Shown here piece by piece: positions 1 through 8,877 of a stretch of 64,000 nt of DNA. The stretch's first letter is position 1, and each line of letters begins with the position of its first letter. The notes beneath the pieces were generated by a model. It searched no databases and had not been told where the DNA came from. It was given only the letters and a program-made list of their open reading frames with translations. Both the position numbers and the translations under genes were made by a program. The DNA is taken from the NCBI GenBank assembly GCA_021413975.1, contig JAIOPJ010000054.1, forward strand, positions 310,001 to 374,000, in the 5' to 3' direction. This stretch comes from Gemmatimonadota bacterium (GTDB taxonomy: Bacteria > Gemmatimonadota > Gemmatimonadetes > Gemmatimonadales > Gemmatimonadaceae).

Positions 1-532
1 AGGGCATGTGCGGCCCGGCGTGCTCTTCCGCAGCGCGTGCGAGGTACGGCCGGCCGGTGGTCGCCGCACCGCGCGCCCAGATGAGCTTCTTGCCGGCCTC
101 GACGTGCGGGGCGAAGAGCTGGTTCTCGAGATAGCCGGTCTTGAGTCCGACGCTCTTCACGAGCTTCGCGACCTGCTTGGCCTCGGCGACGTTGCGCGCG
201 AGCGGCTTCTCGCAGGCGATCCCCTTGAGCGTGCCCTTGCCGCTCTTGATGGCGCGCACGATCTCCTCGACGTTCTCGATGCGGGCCTGGTTGGGGCCGC
301 AGAGCCAGAGTGCGTCGATGGCGGGGTCGGCGACCATGTCGGTGATCGACTTGTACGCCTTCGCCTGCCCGACGTCGAGCTTGCGCGCGAGTTGCGCGGC
401 CGAGGCCGCATTGGCCTGGTTCGGTGACCAGACACCGAGCACGTCGGCGTCACGCACGCCCTGCCAGGCCTGGATGTGGAAGCGGGTGTTGAAGCCGGAG
501 CCGATGAAGCCTACGCCGAGTCGTTGGGACAT
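1..532 (-). CDS. Gfo/Idh/MocA-family oxidoreductase, N-terminal part (cut by window edge)
   Basis: Seen: 177 codons of a minus-strand gene starting MSQRLGVGFIGSGFN. Residues 6-15 form the glycine-rich turn of an NAD(P)-binding Rossmann fold, and a CEKP motif lies at about 107-110, which is the classic EKP signature of the family. Known: these enzymes oxidise or reduce sugars and related alcohols with NAD(P). The C-terminal substrate domain lies outside the window, so substrate cannot be judged. Inference: the GMC/subunit 3 pair and TIM-barrel isomerase a few kb away are the usual company of secreted or cytoplasmic sugar-oxidising enzymes, so a role in uncommon-sugar catabolism is plausible. 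Start at 532 is the only ATG before the fold; no clear Shine-Dalgarno is seen. Confidence 0.85.
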   Translation of the reverse strand, partial: MSQRLGVGFIGSGFNTRFHIQAWQGVRDADVLGVWSPNQANAASAAQLARKLDVGQAKAYKSITDMVADPAIDALWLCGPNQARIENVEEIVRAIKSGKGTLKGIACEKPLARNVAEAKQVAKLVKSVGLKTGYLENQLFAPHVEAGKKLIWARGAATTGRPYLARAAEEHAGPHMP

Positions 533-642
533 CGCAGGACGGGATGCGGGGAAGGGAACACGGGGTGGATGCGTTCACATAGAGATAGCGCTCCTTCCGC
601 GCGGTGACTAGCGTCCACGTACCTCTCCGTCCTCTCGATCCC

Positions 643-1701
643 ATGTCCGCCGCCCCGCTCGTTCCTCCCGCAGGCCGCCCGCACGAGTTCCGGTCGCTTC
701 AGCGCTGGCTCGTCGCCTGCATCGTGGCCGTGTTCCTCACGGTGGTCGTGGGCGGGATCACGAGATTGACGGAGAGCGGACTCTCCATCACCGAATGGCG
801 CCCCGTCTCCGGCGTGCTGCCGCCGATGAGCGCGGCCGAGTGGGATCAGGCCTTCGCCTCGTTCCAGCGGATCCCGCAGGCCGAGACGACGCACAAGGGG
901 ATCACGCTCCAGGGTTTCAAGCTGATCTTCTGGTGGGAGTGGTTCCACCGGATCCTCGCCAGGAGCGTCGGGCTCGTGTTCGCGGTCCCGTTCCTCGTCC
1001 TCCTCTGGCGCGGCGGGATCCCGGAACGCCTCCGGTACCGCCTCGCCGCGCTCCCATTGCTCACACTCGCCCAGGGCGCACTCGGTTGGTACATGGTGCG
1101 GAGTGGACTGAGCGTGCGGTCGACCGTGAGCGCCTACCGCCTCACCGCGCACCTGGCGCTCGCGCTCGGCATCCTCGTCGTCGCGGTCTGGACGCTCGCC
1201 GATCTGCGGCCGCGTGCGCGCGAGTCGTCGGTGCCGCCGGCCTGGCGCTGGACCGTGTTCGGAGCGGTGGCGCTGCTGTTCATCACGTTGCTCTCCGGAG
1301 GTTTCGTCGCCGGACTGCGGGCGGGGACGATCTTCAACACCTTCCCGCTCATGGGGGGAGCGATCGTGCCCCCAGGCTATGGACAGCTCACCCCATGGTG
1401 GCGCGACGCGTTCGAGAACCCCGCCTCGGCGCAGTTCCACCACCGGGTGCTCGCGCTCACGACCGGCACGCTGGTGCTCGCGCTCGCCTGGCGCACGCGG
1501 GCGGGCACGCTGGGCGCCGACGCCTCGCGCGCCGTGCGCCTGATGGGTGGCGTCGTGCTCGTGCAGGTCGCGCTCGGCATCACGACGCTGCTGCTCGCGG
1601 TGCCGACCGTGCTGGGGGTGCTGCACCAGTTCACCGGGGTGCTCGCCCTCACCACCGGCGTGTTCGCCCTGCATCGTGTGATGGTCGCGCCCGACGCCTG
1701 A
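643..1701 (+). CDS. ctaA: Heme A synthase, COX15/CtaA family
   Basis: Converts heme O to heme A for aa3-type cytochrome oxidase in the inner membrane. Seen: 352 residues, strongly hydrophobic with about eight membrane segments, and the COX15-type signature GGITRLTESGLSITEW (37-52) followed by a conserved WRPVSGVLPP stretch. Candidate heme-ligand histidines are H102 (EWFHR), H170 (TAHLAL), H266/H267 (FHHR) and H328 (LHQF). The length fits the longer COX15-like class rather than short Bacillus CtaA. I chose ATG 643; a GTG at 604 would add 13 residues with no better ribosome site. The gene is monocistronic here, facing the M20 peptidase gene tail to tail; the probable ctaB fragment lies at the far end of the window. 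Confidence 0.93.
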   Translation: MSAAPLVPPAGRPHEFRSLQRWLVACIVAVFLTVVVGGITRLTESGLSITEWRPVSGVLPPMSAAEWDQAFASFQRIPQAETTHKGITLQGFKLIFWWEWFHRILARSVGLVFAVPFLVLLWRGGIPERLRYRLAALPLLTLAQGALGWYMVRSGLSVRSTVSAYRLTAHLALALGILVVAVWTLADLRPRARESSVPPAWRWTVFGAVALLFITLLSGGFVAGLRAGTIFNTFPLMGGAIVPPGYGQLTPWWRDAFENPASAQFHHRVLALTTGTLVLALAWRTRAGTLGADASRAVRLMGGVVLVQVALGITTLLLAVPTVLGVLHQFTGVLALTTGVFALHRVMVAPDA

Positions 1702-1716
1702 CCCGTCGCCGGACGG

Positions 1717-3156
1717 TCAGCGGGAGAGTCGGACCACCAGTCTGCGCGTGAACTCGACCATCTGGTCGTATGCCGCGGCCGGAACGCGCTCGTCGTTCGC
1801 GTGCATGGTGCGCGAGTACTCGTCATCGACGAAGAGGCCGATGATGCCGAGGACCTGCTGGCCGGCGTTGCGGAGGAAGAGGCCGTCGGTCGCCCCCATC
1901 TCCATGTACGGGATCACCGGCATGACGCCGTAGACCTCGGCGAGCGTCTCGTCGAGCGCTCGCGCGAGTGCGGGCGGCATCACCGAGGGCGGGCTGGGGA
2001 CCGCCGCATATGCCACCGAGATCTCGATGTCCGGTGAGTCGATCGCGCGCCGGATCCGTGCCAGCACGGTGTCGGGCGACTCGCCCGGGATGATCCGGCA
2101 GTTCACGTTCGCGGTCGCTTCGGCCGGGATCGCGTTCGGCGCGGTGCCGCCCTTGAGGAGCGTGGTGATGCAGGTCGTGCGCAGGAGTGCGTTCCGCACC
2201 GGTGAACTGCTCAGCCGGCGGATCGCGTCGGCGTCGTTCGGGTCGCGCGCCAGTGCCGCCATCGCCGCACCGTCCGGCCCCGGCGTGAGCGGAGCGCGTT
2301 TCTCCATGAAGGCTCGCGCCACCGGATTCACGTTCACCGGGAACGTGTAGTGCGAGAGGTGGTCGATGGCGGTCGCCAGGCGGTCGATCGGTGACCGGCC
2401 GTCGGGGATCGAGCTGTGACCCCCGGGCCCGCGCGCGGTGAGCGTGAAGTCCGCATACACCTTCTCCGCGGCCTGCACGCCGAACGCGATGCGCTTGCCG
2501 CCGGCCAGCTCGCCACCGCCCGCGTCGGCGATGATCACGAACTCGCCGCGCGTGAGGTCGGGGCGGTTGGCCACGAGATACTGCACGCCATTGTACGGGC
2601 CGTTCTCCTCGGATGCCGTGAGCAGCAGGAGCAGGTCGCGCGCGGGCACCGTGCCGCTGCGCTTGAGGTCGATGAAGGCCGCGGAGAGCGCGGCCGCCGG
2701 ACCCTTGTCGTCGAGGACGCCGCGGCCGTAGAGCAGGCCATCCCGCTCGGTGAGCTTCCAGGGGTCCGTCGTCCAGAGCGTCGGCTCGACTCCCACGACA
2801 TCGAGATGCGCGCCGAGGATCCGCGGTGGGAGCGACCGGTCGCGGCCCCGCACGCGCACCACGAGGTTCCGGTTGCGGTCGGTCTCGCTCAGGAGCATCA
2901 CGTCCTCGGCCGCGAAGCCCGCGGCCCGGAACCGCTCGGCGAGGGACTCCGCGAGGGGCGTCGTGCTGCCCACCTCGGTCGTGCGCGACTGCACCATGTC
3001 GGCGAGGATCTCGCGGGCCAGGGGCGCGACGCTCGCGCGCGCACTGCCCTGGGCGTCCGCGCGACCGCCGGCGAGCGCCGTGACGAGCGCCGTCGCGAGC
3101 GCCGGGGCCAGCACCGCGTGTGCGAGGGCGCGCACGCGGGCGGAGGCTCGGCTCAC
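1717..3156 (-). CDS. M20-family zinc peptidase, exported
   Basis: Predicted metallopeptidase or amidohydrolase of the M20 family, 479 residues. Seen: a hydrophobic N-terminal export signal (about 8-36, ending ADAQ), then H117xD119 in GAHLDV, GRGVLDDKG with a second metal-ligand Asp near 149, EEN near 183-185 with the catalytic Glu, and a C-terminal half with the inserted dimerisation domain. Known: members cleave dipeptides, acylated amino acids or similar amides with two zinc ions. The GTG start (3156) overlaps the stop of the subunit 3 gene as GTGA, so the two are probably translationally coupled. In-frame upstream extension to about 3576 runs through the neighbouring gene and was rejected. 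The substrate is unknown; a link to the sugar oxidase operon is not obvious. Confidence 0.88.
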   Translation of the reverse strand: MSRASARVRALAHAVLAPALATALVTALAGGRADAQGSARASVAPLAREILADMVQSRTTEVGSTTPLAESLAERFRAAGFAAEDVMLLSETDRNRNLVVRVRGRDRSLPPRILGAHLDVVGVEPTLWTTDPWKLTERDGLLYGRGVLDDKGPAAALSAAFIDLKRSGTVPARDLLLLLTASEENGPYNGVQYLVANRPDLTRGEFVIIADAGGGELAGGKRIAFGVQAAEKVYADFTLTARGPGGHSSIPDGRSPIDRLATAIDHLSHYTFPVNVNPVARAFMEKRAPLTPGPDGAAMAALARDPNDADAIRRLSSSPVRNALLRTTCITTLLKGGTAPNAIPAEATANVNCRIIPGESPDTVLARIRRAIDSPDIEISVAYAAVPSPPSVMPPALARALDETLAEVYGVMPVIPYMEMGATDGLFLRNAGQQVLGIIGLFVDDEYSRTMHANDERVPAAAYDQMVEFTRRLVVRLSR

Positions 3157-3794
3157 AGTCCCATCTTGCGCATGACTTCCGGCGGCGTGCCTTCCCACTT
3201 GGCCACCGGACGGTTCCCCACGTACCCGAGATCCGCGATCCCGATGCGGCTCGAGAAGAACCCGCTCGCGGTGAGATTCCTGAAGTTGCTGAAGAAGTCC
3301 GCCCCGGGCTTCATCTCCGGCGCCGCCTTCTTCGGGTAGGCGATCGCGTCGAGCAGTTCGCGGCGCTGCGCATCGCTGCAGCTCACGAATCCCTTGCCGA
3401 AGCGCGTGCGGCATTCGGCGTTCATCCAGCCGAGCCCGCTCTTCATCCAGGTGCGCATGCCGGCGCTCTCGCCGAGCATGAAGTCCATGAACTCGGGCAC
3501 GCCGGCGTCGGTGGCGCTGCCCGAGTGGGCGTCGCGCGGGATCACGTAGTTCGCGAGGAGGCGCACGAGGCGCCACTCGTCGGAGGTGAACTGCTTGGGC
3601 ATGTACGCGCGGGGCGCGGCGGCCGGTGCGGCCGCCCCCTGCGCGGGCGCACCCTGCTCGTGCGTGTCGTGCTGCGGCTCGAGCGCCTCGTGCGCATGTG
3701 CCGCGGCGCGTTCGATCGCGTCGGGCGCCATCGCGAGTCCGGCCGGGATGGCGAGGAGGTTCTGCAGTGCCTCGCGGCGATTCATGTCGCTCAT
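3153..3794 (-). CDS. Gluconate 2-dehydrogenase subunit 3 family protein
   Basis: Small partner subunit of GMC-type dehydrogenases, 213 residues. Seen: MNRREALQNLLAIPAGLA at residues 4-21 resembles a twin-arginine signal, followed by an Ala/Pro-rich linker and the conserved domain starting at about FTSDEWRLVRLLANYVIPRD. Known: such proteins pair with a flavin GMC subunit and are thought to carry or assist it across the membrane through Tat. The ATG (3794) shares one base with the upstream GMC stop (TGATG) and its own stop overlaps the M20 start (GTGA). A second ATG at 3785 would keep the RR motif nearer the N-terminus. If the GMC gene is truly broken this subunit may have no local partner. Confidence 0.85.
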   Translation of the reverse strand: MSDMNRREALQNLLAIPAGLAMAPDAIERAAAHAHEALEPQHDTHEQGAPAQGAAAPAAAPRAYMPKQFTSDEWRLVRLLANYVIPRDAHSGSATDAGVPEFMDFMLGESAGMRTWMKSGLGWMNAECRTRFGKGFVSCSDAQRRELLDAIAYPKKAAPEMKPGADFFSNFRNLTASGFFSSRIGIADLGYVGNRPVAKWEGTPPEVMRKMGL

Positions 3795-5521
3795 CAGAGT
3801 ACCCCCGCCTTGCGCTGCTGCGTGATGTAGGCGCTCGTGCGCATGGAGAGCGCGAGGATCGTCCAGGTGGGGTTCTTGTCGGCCTGCGAGACGAAGGGCG
3901 CGCCGTCGGCGACGAAGAGATTGTCGCAGTCCCATGCCTGGCAGTTCTTGTTCACGGCCGAGTCGCGCTCGCTCGCGCCCATGCGTGCGCCGCCGAGCTC
4001 GTGGATGATCGCGCCGCCGTTGGCGATGCCGTAGCCCTGCTCCCGCGTCGGCATCGGGCTCCAGACCTCGCCCCCCATCTCGGCCACGATCGAGCGGAAG
4101 GTCTCCTGCATGTGCTTGACCTGGTTCAGCTCGTGGTCGGCCCACTCCCAGTGGAACTTGAGCACCGGGATGCCGAAGCGGTCCTTCACCTGCGGATCGA
4201 GCTCGGCGAACGACTTGGCATTGGGGATCATCTCGCCGCGGCCGGAGAAGCCCACGGTCGCGCCCCAGTACTTGCGGTACTGCTGCTAGAGCCCGGCCCC
4301 GTAGCCGCCGCCCTCGGGATAGCTCTGGATGCCGCCCATGAAGCCGTAGCTCGGCATGCCCAGCCCGCCCCAGACCTCGATGTGGTAGCCGCGCGGGAAG
4401 TCGAGCTTCTTGTTGTCGAGCCACCAGGGCATGAAGATGTGCCCGCCGCCCACTCCGTCGGCGTTGTGGCGCGGCACGTCGACGAGGCTGGGGATGAAGC
4501 CCGCGACGTCGGTGCCGGTCGTGTCGGTGATGTACCTGCCGAGCACGCCGCTCGAGTTGGCGAGCCCGTTGGGATGACGCGACGACTTGGAGTTGAGCAT
4601 GATGCGCGACGACTCGAGCGCGCTCGCGGCGAGGACGACGATCCTCGCCCGCACCTCGCGGTCCTCGCCGGTCTTCTTGTCGATGTAGGCCACGCCGGTC
4701 GCGCGGCCGTCGGGACCGGTCATCACCTCGCGCACCATCGCGTCGGTGAGGAGGGTGAGGCGGCCGGTGCGCAGCGCCGGCAGCACCAGCACGTTCCCCG
4801 ACGAGAAGTTGGAGTTGGTCATGCAGCCGCGGTTGCACTGCCCGCAGTAGTGGCAGGGCGAGCGGCCGTTGAGCGGCTTGGTGATGATCGAGAGGCGCGC
4901 CGGGATGCAGGTGATCTTCATCCGGTCGGCGGTGCGTTTGACCAGGTGCTCGTAGTAGCGCGGCGCCGGCGCGTCGTGGAAGATGCCGTCGGGATCGTTC
5001 GGCAGGTTCTCGCGACTGCCGAAGATGCCGATCAGCCGGTCGACCTCGTCGTAGTACGGCTTGATGTCGTCGTAGGTGATCGGCCAGTCGTCGCCGAGCC
5101 CGTCTAGCGTCTTGCGGCGGAAGTCGTCGGGGCCGAACCGGAGCGAGATGCGGCCCCAGTGGTTGGTGCGCCCGCCCAGCATGCGGCCGCGCCACCAATC
5201 GAACTTGGTCCCCTCGGCCTTGGTGTAGGGCTCGCCGGGGATCTGCCACCCGCCGATGCAGGCGTCCCATTCGCCGAACGGGCGATCGGGAGTGGAGTTG
5301 CCGCGTCGTGGCGAATCGTACGGCATCTTGAGCATCGCCGAGTACTGCGCGCTCGAGTTGTCCCAGTAGCCGCCGGCTTCGAGGAGGACGACCTTCGCGC
5401 CGGCCTTGGTGAGCTGGTGGGCGGCCATGCCGCCGCCGGCGCCGGAGCCGACGATCGCGACGTCATACACGGTGGGGGACTGTGCCCGGGAGGAGGTCTT
5501 TGGCATGGGGAGAAAATGCAC
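3794..5521 (-). pseudogene. GMC-family oxidoreductase interrupted by one in-frame TAG
   Basis: Seen: one continuous reading frame of 575 sense positions broken only by a TAG at 4286-4288, after residue 411. The N-terminal part has the FAD-binding VAIVGSGAGGGMAAHQL motif and LEAGG. The part beyond the stop keeps the active-site His (HELGGARMG) and the NPTWT motif, so termination at the amber would remove the catalytic centre. The codon follows GYGAGL and precedes QQYRKYWGATVGF; a Lys AAG to TAG change would explain it. Known: intact homologues oxidise sugars or glycosides with a subunit 3 partner, which follows immediately (TGATG overlap). Since TAG is an ordinary stop for other genes here, recent nonsense mutation or sequence error is more likely than readthrough. 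Start could also be ATG 5506. Confidence 0.85.
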
Positions 5522-5543
5522 GATGTGAGGGGAATCCGTCAGG

Positions 5544-5560
5544 GTTCACCGTCCGTGAAC
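5544..5560. promoter_or_regulatory. Perfect inverted repeat in GMC/hsp20 divergent region
   Basis: GTTCAC, five bases, GTGAAC lies in the 136-bp space between the divergent GMC and Hsp20 genes. Its symmetry and position suggest an operator for one or both. No matching regulator gene is in the window, so this is inference from symmetry alone. Confidence 0.35.
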
Positions 5561-5657
5561 GCCGGACTGCGAACCCGCACAGGGAATCCTGTCTCTCCCT
5601 ACTGCGCGGCCGCGCGCGCGATCGCACAATGGTATCGCCACGCAACAGGAGGGGACG

Positions 5658-6143
5658 ATGACACTGGTGAAGAAGGAAGTACCCGTCGTGTTGGAGCGCG
5701 ATCTCGACCGGATGCGGAACCGCCTGCAGAGGTTCTTCGAGGAGCCGTTCGGCTTCGACCTGCGGTTGCCGATGCTCGATGAGAAGCGGCTCCATCGCAT
5801 GTTCTGGACGCCGGCCGTCGAGGCCACCGAGAATCCCACCGAGTACCTGATCACCGCCGAACTGCCGGGCATCGGCCCGGAGAACGTCGAGGTCGCGGTC
5901 TCGGACGGGATGCTGACCCTCAAGGGCCAGAAGCTCGAGGAGAAGAAGGAGGGCGCGAAGGACGCGACCTTCCATCTCTGGGAGCGCAGCTACGGTGAGT
6001 TCGAGCGGACCTTCCGATTCCCGATGCCGGTGAAGGAGGACAAGGTGGCCGCTGAGTTCACCAACGGCATCCTCAGGATCACGGTACCGAAGATGGAGGT
6101 CACGCCCCCGGCGACCCGGACGGTGCCGATCGCCAAGAAGTAG
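5658..6143 (+). CDS. Small heat shock protein, Hsp20/alpha-crystallin family
   Basis: ATP-independent holdase chaperone of 161 residues. Seen: N-terminal arm with a basic/acidic helix (to about 45), then the alpha-crystallin domain from about 50 to 150 with ITAELPGIGPENVEVAVSDG and the conserved A-x-x-x-N-G-I-L/V-x-I-x-V ending AEFTNGILRITVPK, and a short C-terminal tail. A strong ribosome site, AGGAGGGG, stands four bases before the ATG at 5658, the clearest in this window. It is monocistronic, divergent from the GMC gene and convergent with the sugar isomerase, whose stop lies only three bases away. Regulation by heat is expected for the family; no CIRCE element is visible. Confidence 0.95.
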   Translation: MTLVKKEVPVVLERDLDRMRNRLQRFFEEPFGFDLRLPMLDEKRLHRMFWTPAVEATENPTEYLITAELPGIGPENVEVAVSDGMLTLKGQKLEEKKEGAKDATFHLWERSYGEFERTFRFPMPVKEDKVAAEFTNGILRITVPKMEVTPPATRTVPIAKK

Positions 6144-6146
6144 CGA

Positions 6147-7043
6147 TCAGTACCCGAGCCCGCGCAGATACGCGCGGCACGACCCCGCCGACGCCCACGC
6201 GTCGGCGGGGTCGTCCATGTCCAGGGTGATGTTCGTGACGCGCTGCGAGATGCCGGTGGAGATCAGGGCGCGCCAGTCGATGATGCCCTTGCCGAGGTCC
6301 ACCTGGGCGTTGGGCGCGGCCGCGGCGGCGTCCTTCAAGTGCAGCTGCGCGATCCGGTCCTTGTGGGCGCGCAGGAACGCGAGCGGATCCTGACCGCCCT
6401 TGAACGCCCAGTAGCAGTCGAGCTGGAAGTCGACGGTCGCCGGATCGGACGCCTTCATCATGATCTCGAGCGCGGACACGCCCCCGTGCTTGTTGAACTC
6501 GCGCGCATGGTTGTGGTAGCCGACGCGGATGCCGAGTGGAGCCGCCTTCGCGCCGGCGGCCGTGAGCAGCTCGGCCGCGCGCTTCCAGCCGTCGGCGTCG
6601 TCGGTGTATCCCGCGCCCATGCCGGCGCAGATCACGGTGCGGTGCCCCATGGTCCCGGCCGCGTCGAGCGTGGCGTCGAGCGCGGCAGGCGCCAGCGCAT
6701 CCGAACCGACATGCTGCGTGGGCGTGCGCAGCCCGACCCCGTCGAGCACGCTTCGCAGCTGTGCGGGGGTGCGACCCCACGACCCCCACCACTCGACCTC
6801 CTCGTACCCGAGCCGTGCGACGCGCGCGAGTGACCCGTCGAGGTCGGCCTTCATCTCGTCGCGCATCATGTACATCTGGATGCCGACGCCCTTCAGGAGG
6901 CCGGTGCGGGCGGGCGCGTTCATGTCATCCGGCGCCTCGCGACGCGCGTTGTGGCGCTGGTCATCGCGCTCGGCGGCGCGGAGGGCGGCGGGTGCGAGGG
7001 CGGAGGCGCCCACGGCCAGGAGGAAATCGCGGCGAGTCGTCAT
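6147..7043 (-). CDS. Sugar phosphate isomerase/epimerase-like TIM-barrel protein, Tat-exported
   Basis: Seen: MTTRRDFLLAVGASALAPAAL is a textbook twin-arginine signal (TTRRDFL), so the 298-residue protein is probably folded in the cytoplasm and exported. The body is the xylose isomerase-like/AP endonuclease 2 TIM barrel: metal-ligand candidates occur in VGYHNHAREF, FQLDCYW and QLHLKDA. Known: exported members of this family act on sugars, including keto-sugar intermediates, but substrates are mostly undefined. Inference: with the nearby GMC/subunit 3 pair and Gfo/Idh enzyme it may belong to a 3-keto-sugar route. A TACCTT hexamer sits six bases before the ATG with no Shine-Dalgarno, so a leaderless mRNA is possible. 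The longer in-frame extension upstream was rejected because it runs into the acyltransferase gene. Confidence 0.85.
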   Translation of the reverse strand: MTTRRDFLLAVGASALAPAALRAAERDDQRHNARREAPDDMNAPARTGLLKGVGIQMYMMRDEMKADLDGSLARVARLGYEEVEWWGSWGRTPAQLRSVLDGVGLRTPTQHVGSDALAPAALDATLDAAGTMGHRTVICAGMGAGYTDDADGWKRAAELLTAAGAKAAPLGIRVGYHNHAREFNKHGGVSALEIMMKASDPATVDFQLDCYWAFKGGQDPLAFLRAHKDRIAQLHLKDAAAAAPNAQVDLGKGIIDWRALISTGISQRVTNITLDMDDPADAWASAGSCRAYLRGLGY

Positions 7044-7048
7044 GCGCA

Positions 7049-7055
7049 GAAGGTA
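7049..7055 (-). promoter_or_regulatory. Candidate -10 element for a leaderless transcript
   Basis: TACCTTC on the minus strand ends five bases before the isomerase ATG. With normal promoter geometry transcription would begin at or beside the start codon. No good -35 hexamer is visible, so this is tentative. Confidence 0.3.
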
Positions 7056-7080
7056 CCCTCGACGGGTGCGGGCGGCCATC

Positions 7081-7710
7081 TCAGGGCGCGTACTTCTCCG
7101 GATAGCGCCCCATCTCCGGCCGGAAGTGGCGGCGCAATGCCGCCACGTCCGCATCCTGGTCGCCGGTGGGCTCGAAGAGCGGGAATACCCGGATGGCGCG
7201 CTCGGAGAAGTCGAACGCCACCGGGAGGATCGGCATGCCGGTCTTCTGCGCGATCCAGTAGAAGCCCGACCGCCAGCGCGGCGCATACTTGCGCGTCCCC
7301 TCGGGCGAGAGGACGATGATGATGCGGTCGGAGCGCTCCACGAGCTCGGTCGTCTGCGTGACGACGTCGCTGCGCGAGGTGCGGTCCACCGGGAAGCCCC
7401 CGAGGAACCGCATGAGGATCCCGAGCGGGAACTTGAAGAGCGTGTCCTTGCCGAGGAAGGTCCCGCGGATGCCCAGTGCGTACATCGCCATGATGCCCAC
7501 CGGGAAGTCCCAGTTGGACGTGTGCGGCGCGACGATCAGCACGAACTTCCTGCGATCGGGGAAGTCGGCACCGGTGAAGCGCCAGCCGGTCAGGCGCATG
7601 AGCGTGATCATCATCCCCTTCATGAACGCGTTGCCGCGGCGCGCGACGTTCGCGGACACGTGCGGGACGTTCACGGCGCCGCCGGAGCGGGCGGTCTGGG
7701 GGACGGACAT
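7081..7710 (-). CDS. Lysophospholipid (1-acylglycerol-3-phosphate-like) acyltransferase
   Basis: Membrane-associated glycerolipid acyltransferase of 209 residues. Seen: the catalytic H-x4-D motif as HTSNWD (VAPHTSNWDFPVG), the second block GGFPVDRTSRSD, and the acyl acceptor-binding PEGTR motif in VLSPEGTRKYAPRW, followed by ILPVAFD. Known: PlsC-type enzymes transfer acyl groups to lysophosphatidic acid or related lipids at the inner membrane face. The protein is shorter than typical PlsC and resembles the short acyltransferase class often used in ornithine-lipid or other membrane lipid remodelling. ATG 7710 gives a natural N-terminus; an upstream ATG at 7800 would overlap the divergent M28 gene promoter. 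A TTGACC (about 16 bases) TACGTT pair upstream of 7710 is a plausible promoter. Confidence 0.85.
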   Translation of the reverse strand: MSVPQTARSGGAVNVPHVSANVARRGNAFMKGMMITLMRLTGWRFTGADFPDRRKFVLIVAPHTSNWDFPVGIMAMYALGIRGTFLGKDTLFKFPLGILMRFLGGFPVDRTSRSDVVTQTTELVERSDRIIIVLSPEGTRKYAPRWRSGFYWIAQKTGMPILPVAFDFSERAIRVFPLFEPTGDQDADVAALRRHFRPEMGRYPEKYAP

Positions 7711-7794
7711 GGAGGTGGAACGTAGGTGGCAGTTGGCGGTGGTCAAGAGCGCAGGTAGACTGCGACCGGTACGCTCCCTCAGCCCTCGACTATC

Positions 7795-8862
7795 ATGCAC
7801 CGTCCCGGCTCCCGCACTTCCCGCCTGGCACTCTGTGCCACGATCGCGGCCGCTCTCCTCGTCGCACCGTCCGGCGTCGCGCTCTCCGCGCAGCGCGCGA
7901 CGACGGCCGCCGACGCGGGGCGGTGGCTCTCGGCCCTCGCCGACGACTCGCTTCAGGGTCGGCTCACCGGTTCCGCCGGCGCGCAGAAGGCCGCGCGCAT
8001 GATCGCCGAGCGCATGCAGCGCCTGCGTCTCGAGCCGCTCGGCGACGACGGCTTCCTGCAGCGTGTGCCGGTCTTCATGGCTCCGCCGCGCCAGCAGGGC
8101 GGGGCGGAGCGACCGGCCCTTGGCGCCAGCTTCGCCGCACTCGACACGCTACCCGCGGAGAAGCGTCGCAGTGCCGCGAACGTCGTCGGCCTGCTGCGCG
8201 GCTCCGATCCCGCGCTGCGCGACGAGTACGTGATCGTCGGTGCGCACTACGATCACCTCGGGGTGAACGGCGCGCGGGCGGTGGACGGCGATTCGATCTT
8301 CAACGGCGCCGACGACGACGCCTCGGGGGTGGTCGCGATGCTCGAGACCGCCCGTCAGCTGAGTGAAGGGCGCGCACCGAAGCGCTCGGTGATCTTCGTC
8401 GCGTTCATCGGCGAGGAGAACGGGATGACGGGGACCACCTGGTTCATCCGCAATCCGCCGCGCCCGCTCACACAGGTGGTGGCGGACCTGCAGGTGGAGA
8501 TGATCGGTCGGCCGGACTCGGTCGCGGGCGGACCGGGCAAGGGATGGCTCACGGGCTTCGAGCGCTCGACCATGGGGGAGTTGCTCTCGGCGGCCGGCGT
8601 CGCGCTCATCGCCGATCCACGGCCGGCGCAGAACTTCTTCATGCGGTCGGACAACTATCCGTTCGCGCTCGAAGGGATCCCCGCGCACACCATCTCGAGC
8701 TTCGGCGGGCACACCGACTATCACGGCGTGAACGACGAGGTGGATCGCATGGACCTCGAGCATGTCGCGGCCGTCATCAATGCCGCGGCGAAGGCGGTGC
8801 GGGTGCTCGCCGATGGTGAGCGCGTCACCTGGAAGGAGGGTGGGAAGCCGGTGCGGCGCTGA
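7795..8862 (+). CDS. M28-family zinc aminopeptidase, secreted
   Basis: Predicted exported exopeptidase of 355 residues. Seen: an N-terminal signal peptide (about 1-32, ending VALSAQ), and the M28 zinc set: His and Asp in VGAHYDHLG, the bridging Asp in NGADDDASG, the catalytic/metal Glu pair in IGEENG, a further Asp region around MRSDNYP, and the late His in GGHTDYHG. Known: these enzymes trim N-terminal residues from peptides in the periplasm or medium with two zinc ions. Monocistronic, divergent from the acyltransferase gene by 84 bp, and followed by a repeat-filled spacer rather than another gene. A second M28 enzyme occurs at 50137-51459; together with M20, M16 and M24 proteins this marks a peptide-scavenging lifestyle. 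Confidence 0.92.
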   Translation: MHRPGSRTSRLALCATIAAALLVAPSGVALSAQRATTAADAGRWLSALADDSLQGRLTGSAGAQKAARMIAERMQRLRLEPLGDDGFLQRVPVFMAPPRQQGGAERPALGASFAALDTLPAEKRRSAANVVGLLRGSDPALRDEYVIVGAHYDHLGVNGARAVDGDSIFNGADDDASGVVAMLETARQLSEGRAPKRSVIFVAFIGEENGMTGTTWFIRNPPRPLTQVVADLQVEMIGRPDSVAGGPGKGWLTGFERSTMGELLSAAGVALIADPRPAQNFFMRSDNYPFALEGIPAHTISSFGGHTDYHGVNDEVDRMDLEHVAAVINAAAKAVRVLADGERVTWKEGGKPVRR

Positions 8863-8877
8863 TTCTGGAACGGCGTG

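Noticed and set aside
4286-4288. UAG in the GMC gene as pyrrolysine or programmed readthrough
   Set aside because: UAG is a common stop elsewhere in the window, no pyl-like genes are seen, and the position (Lys-like loop) is not a known pyrrolysine site.
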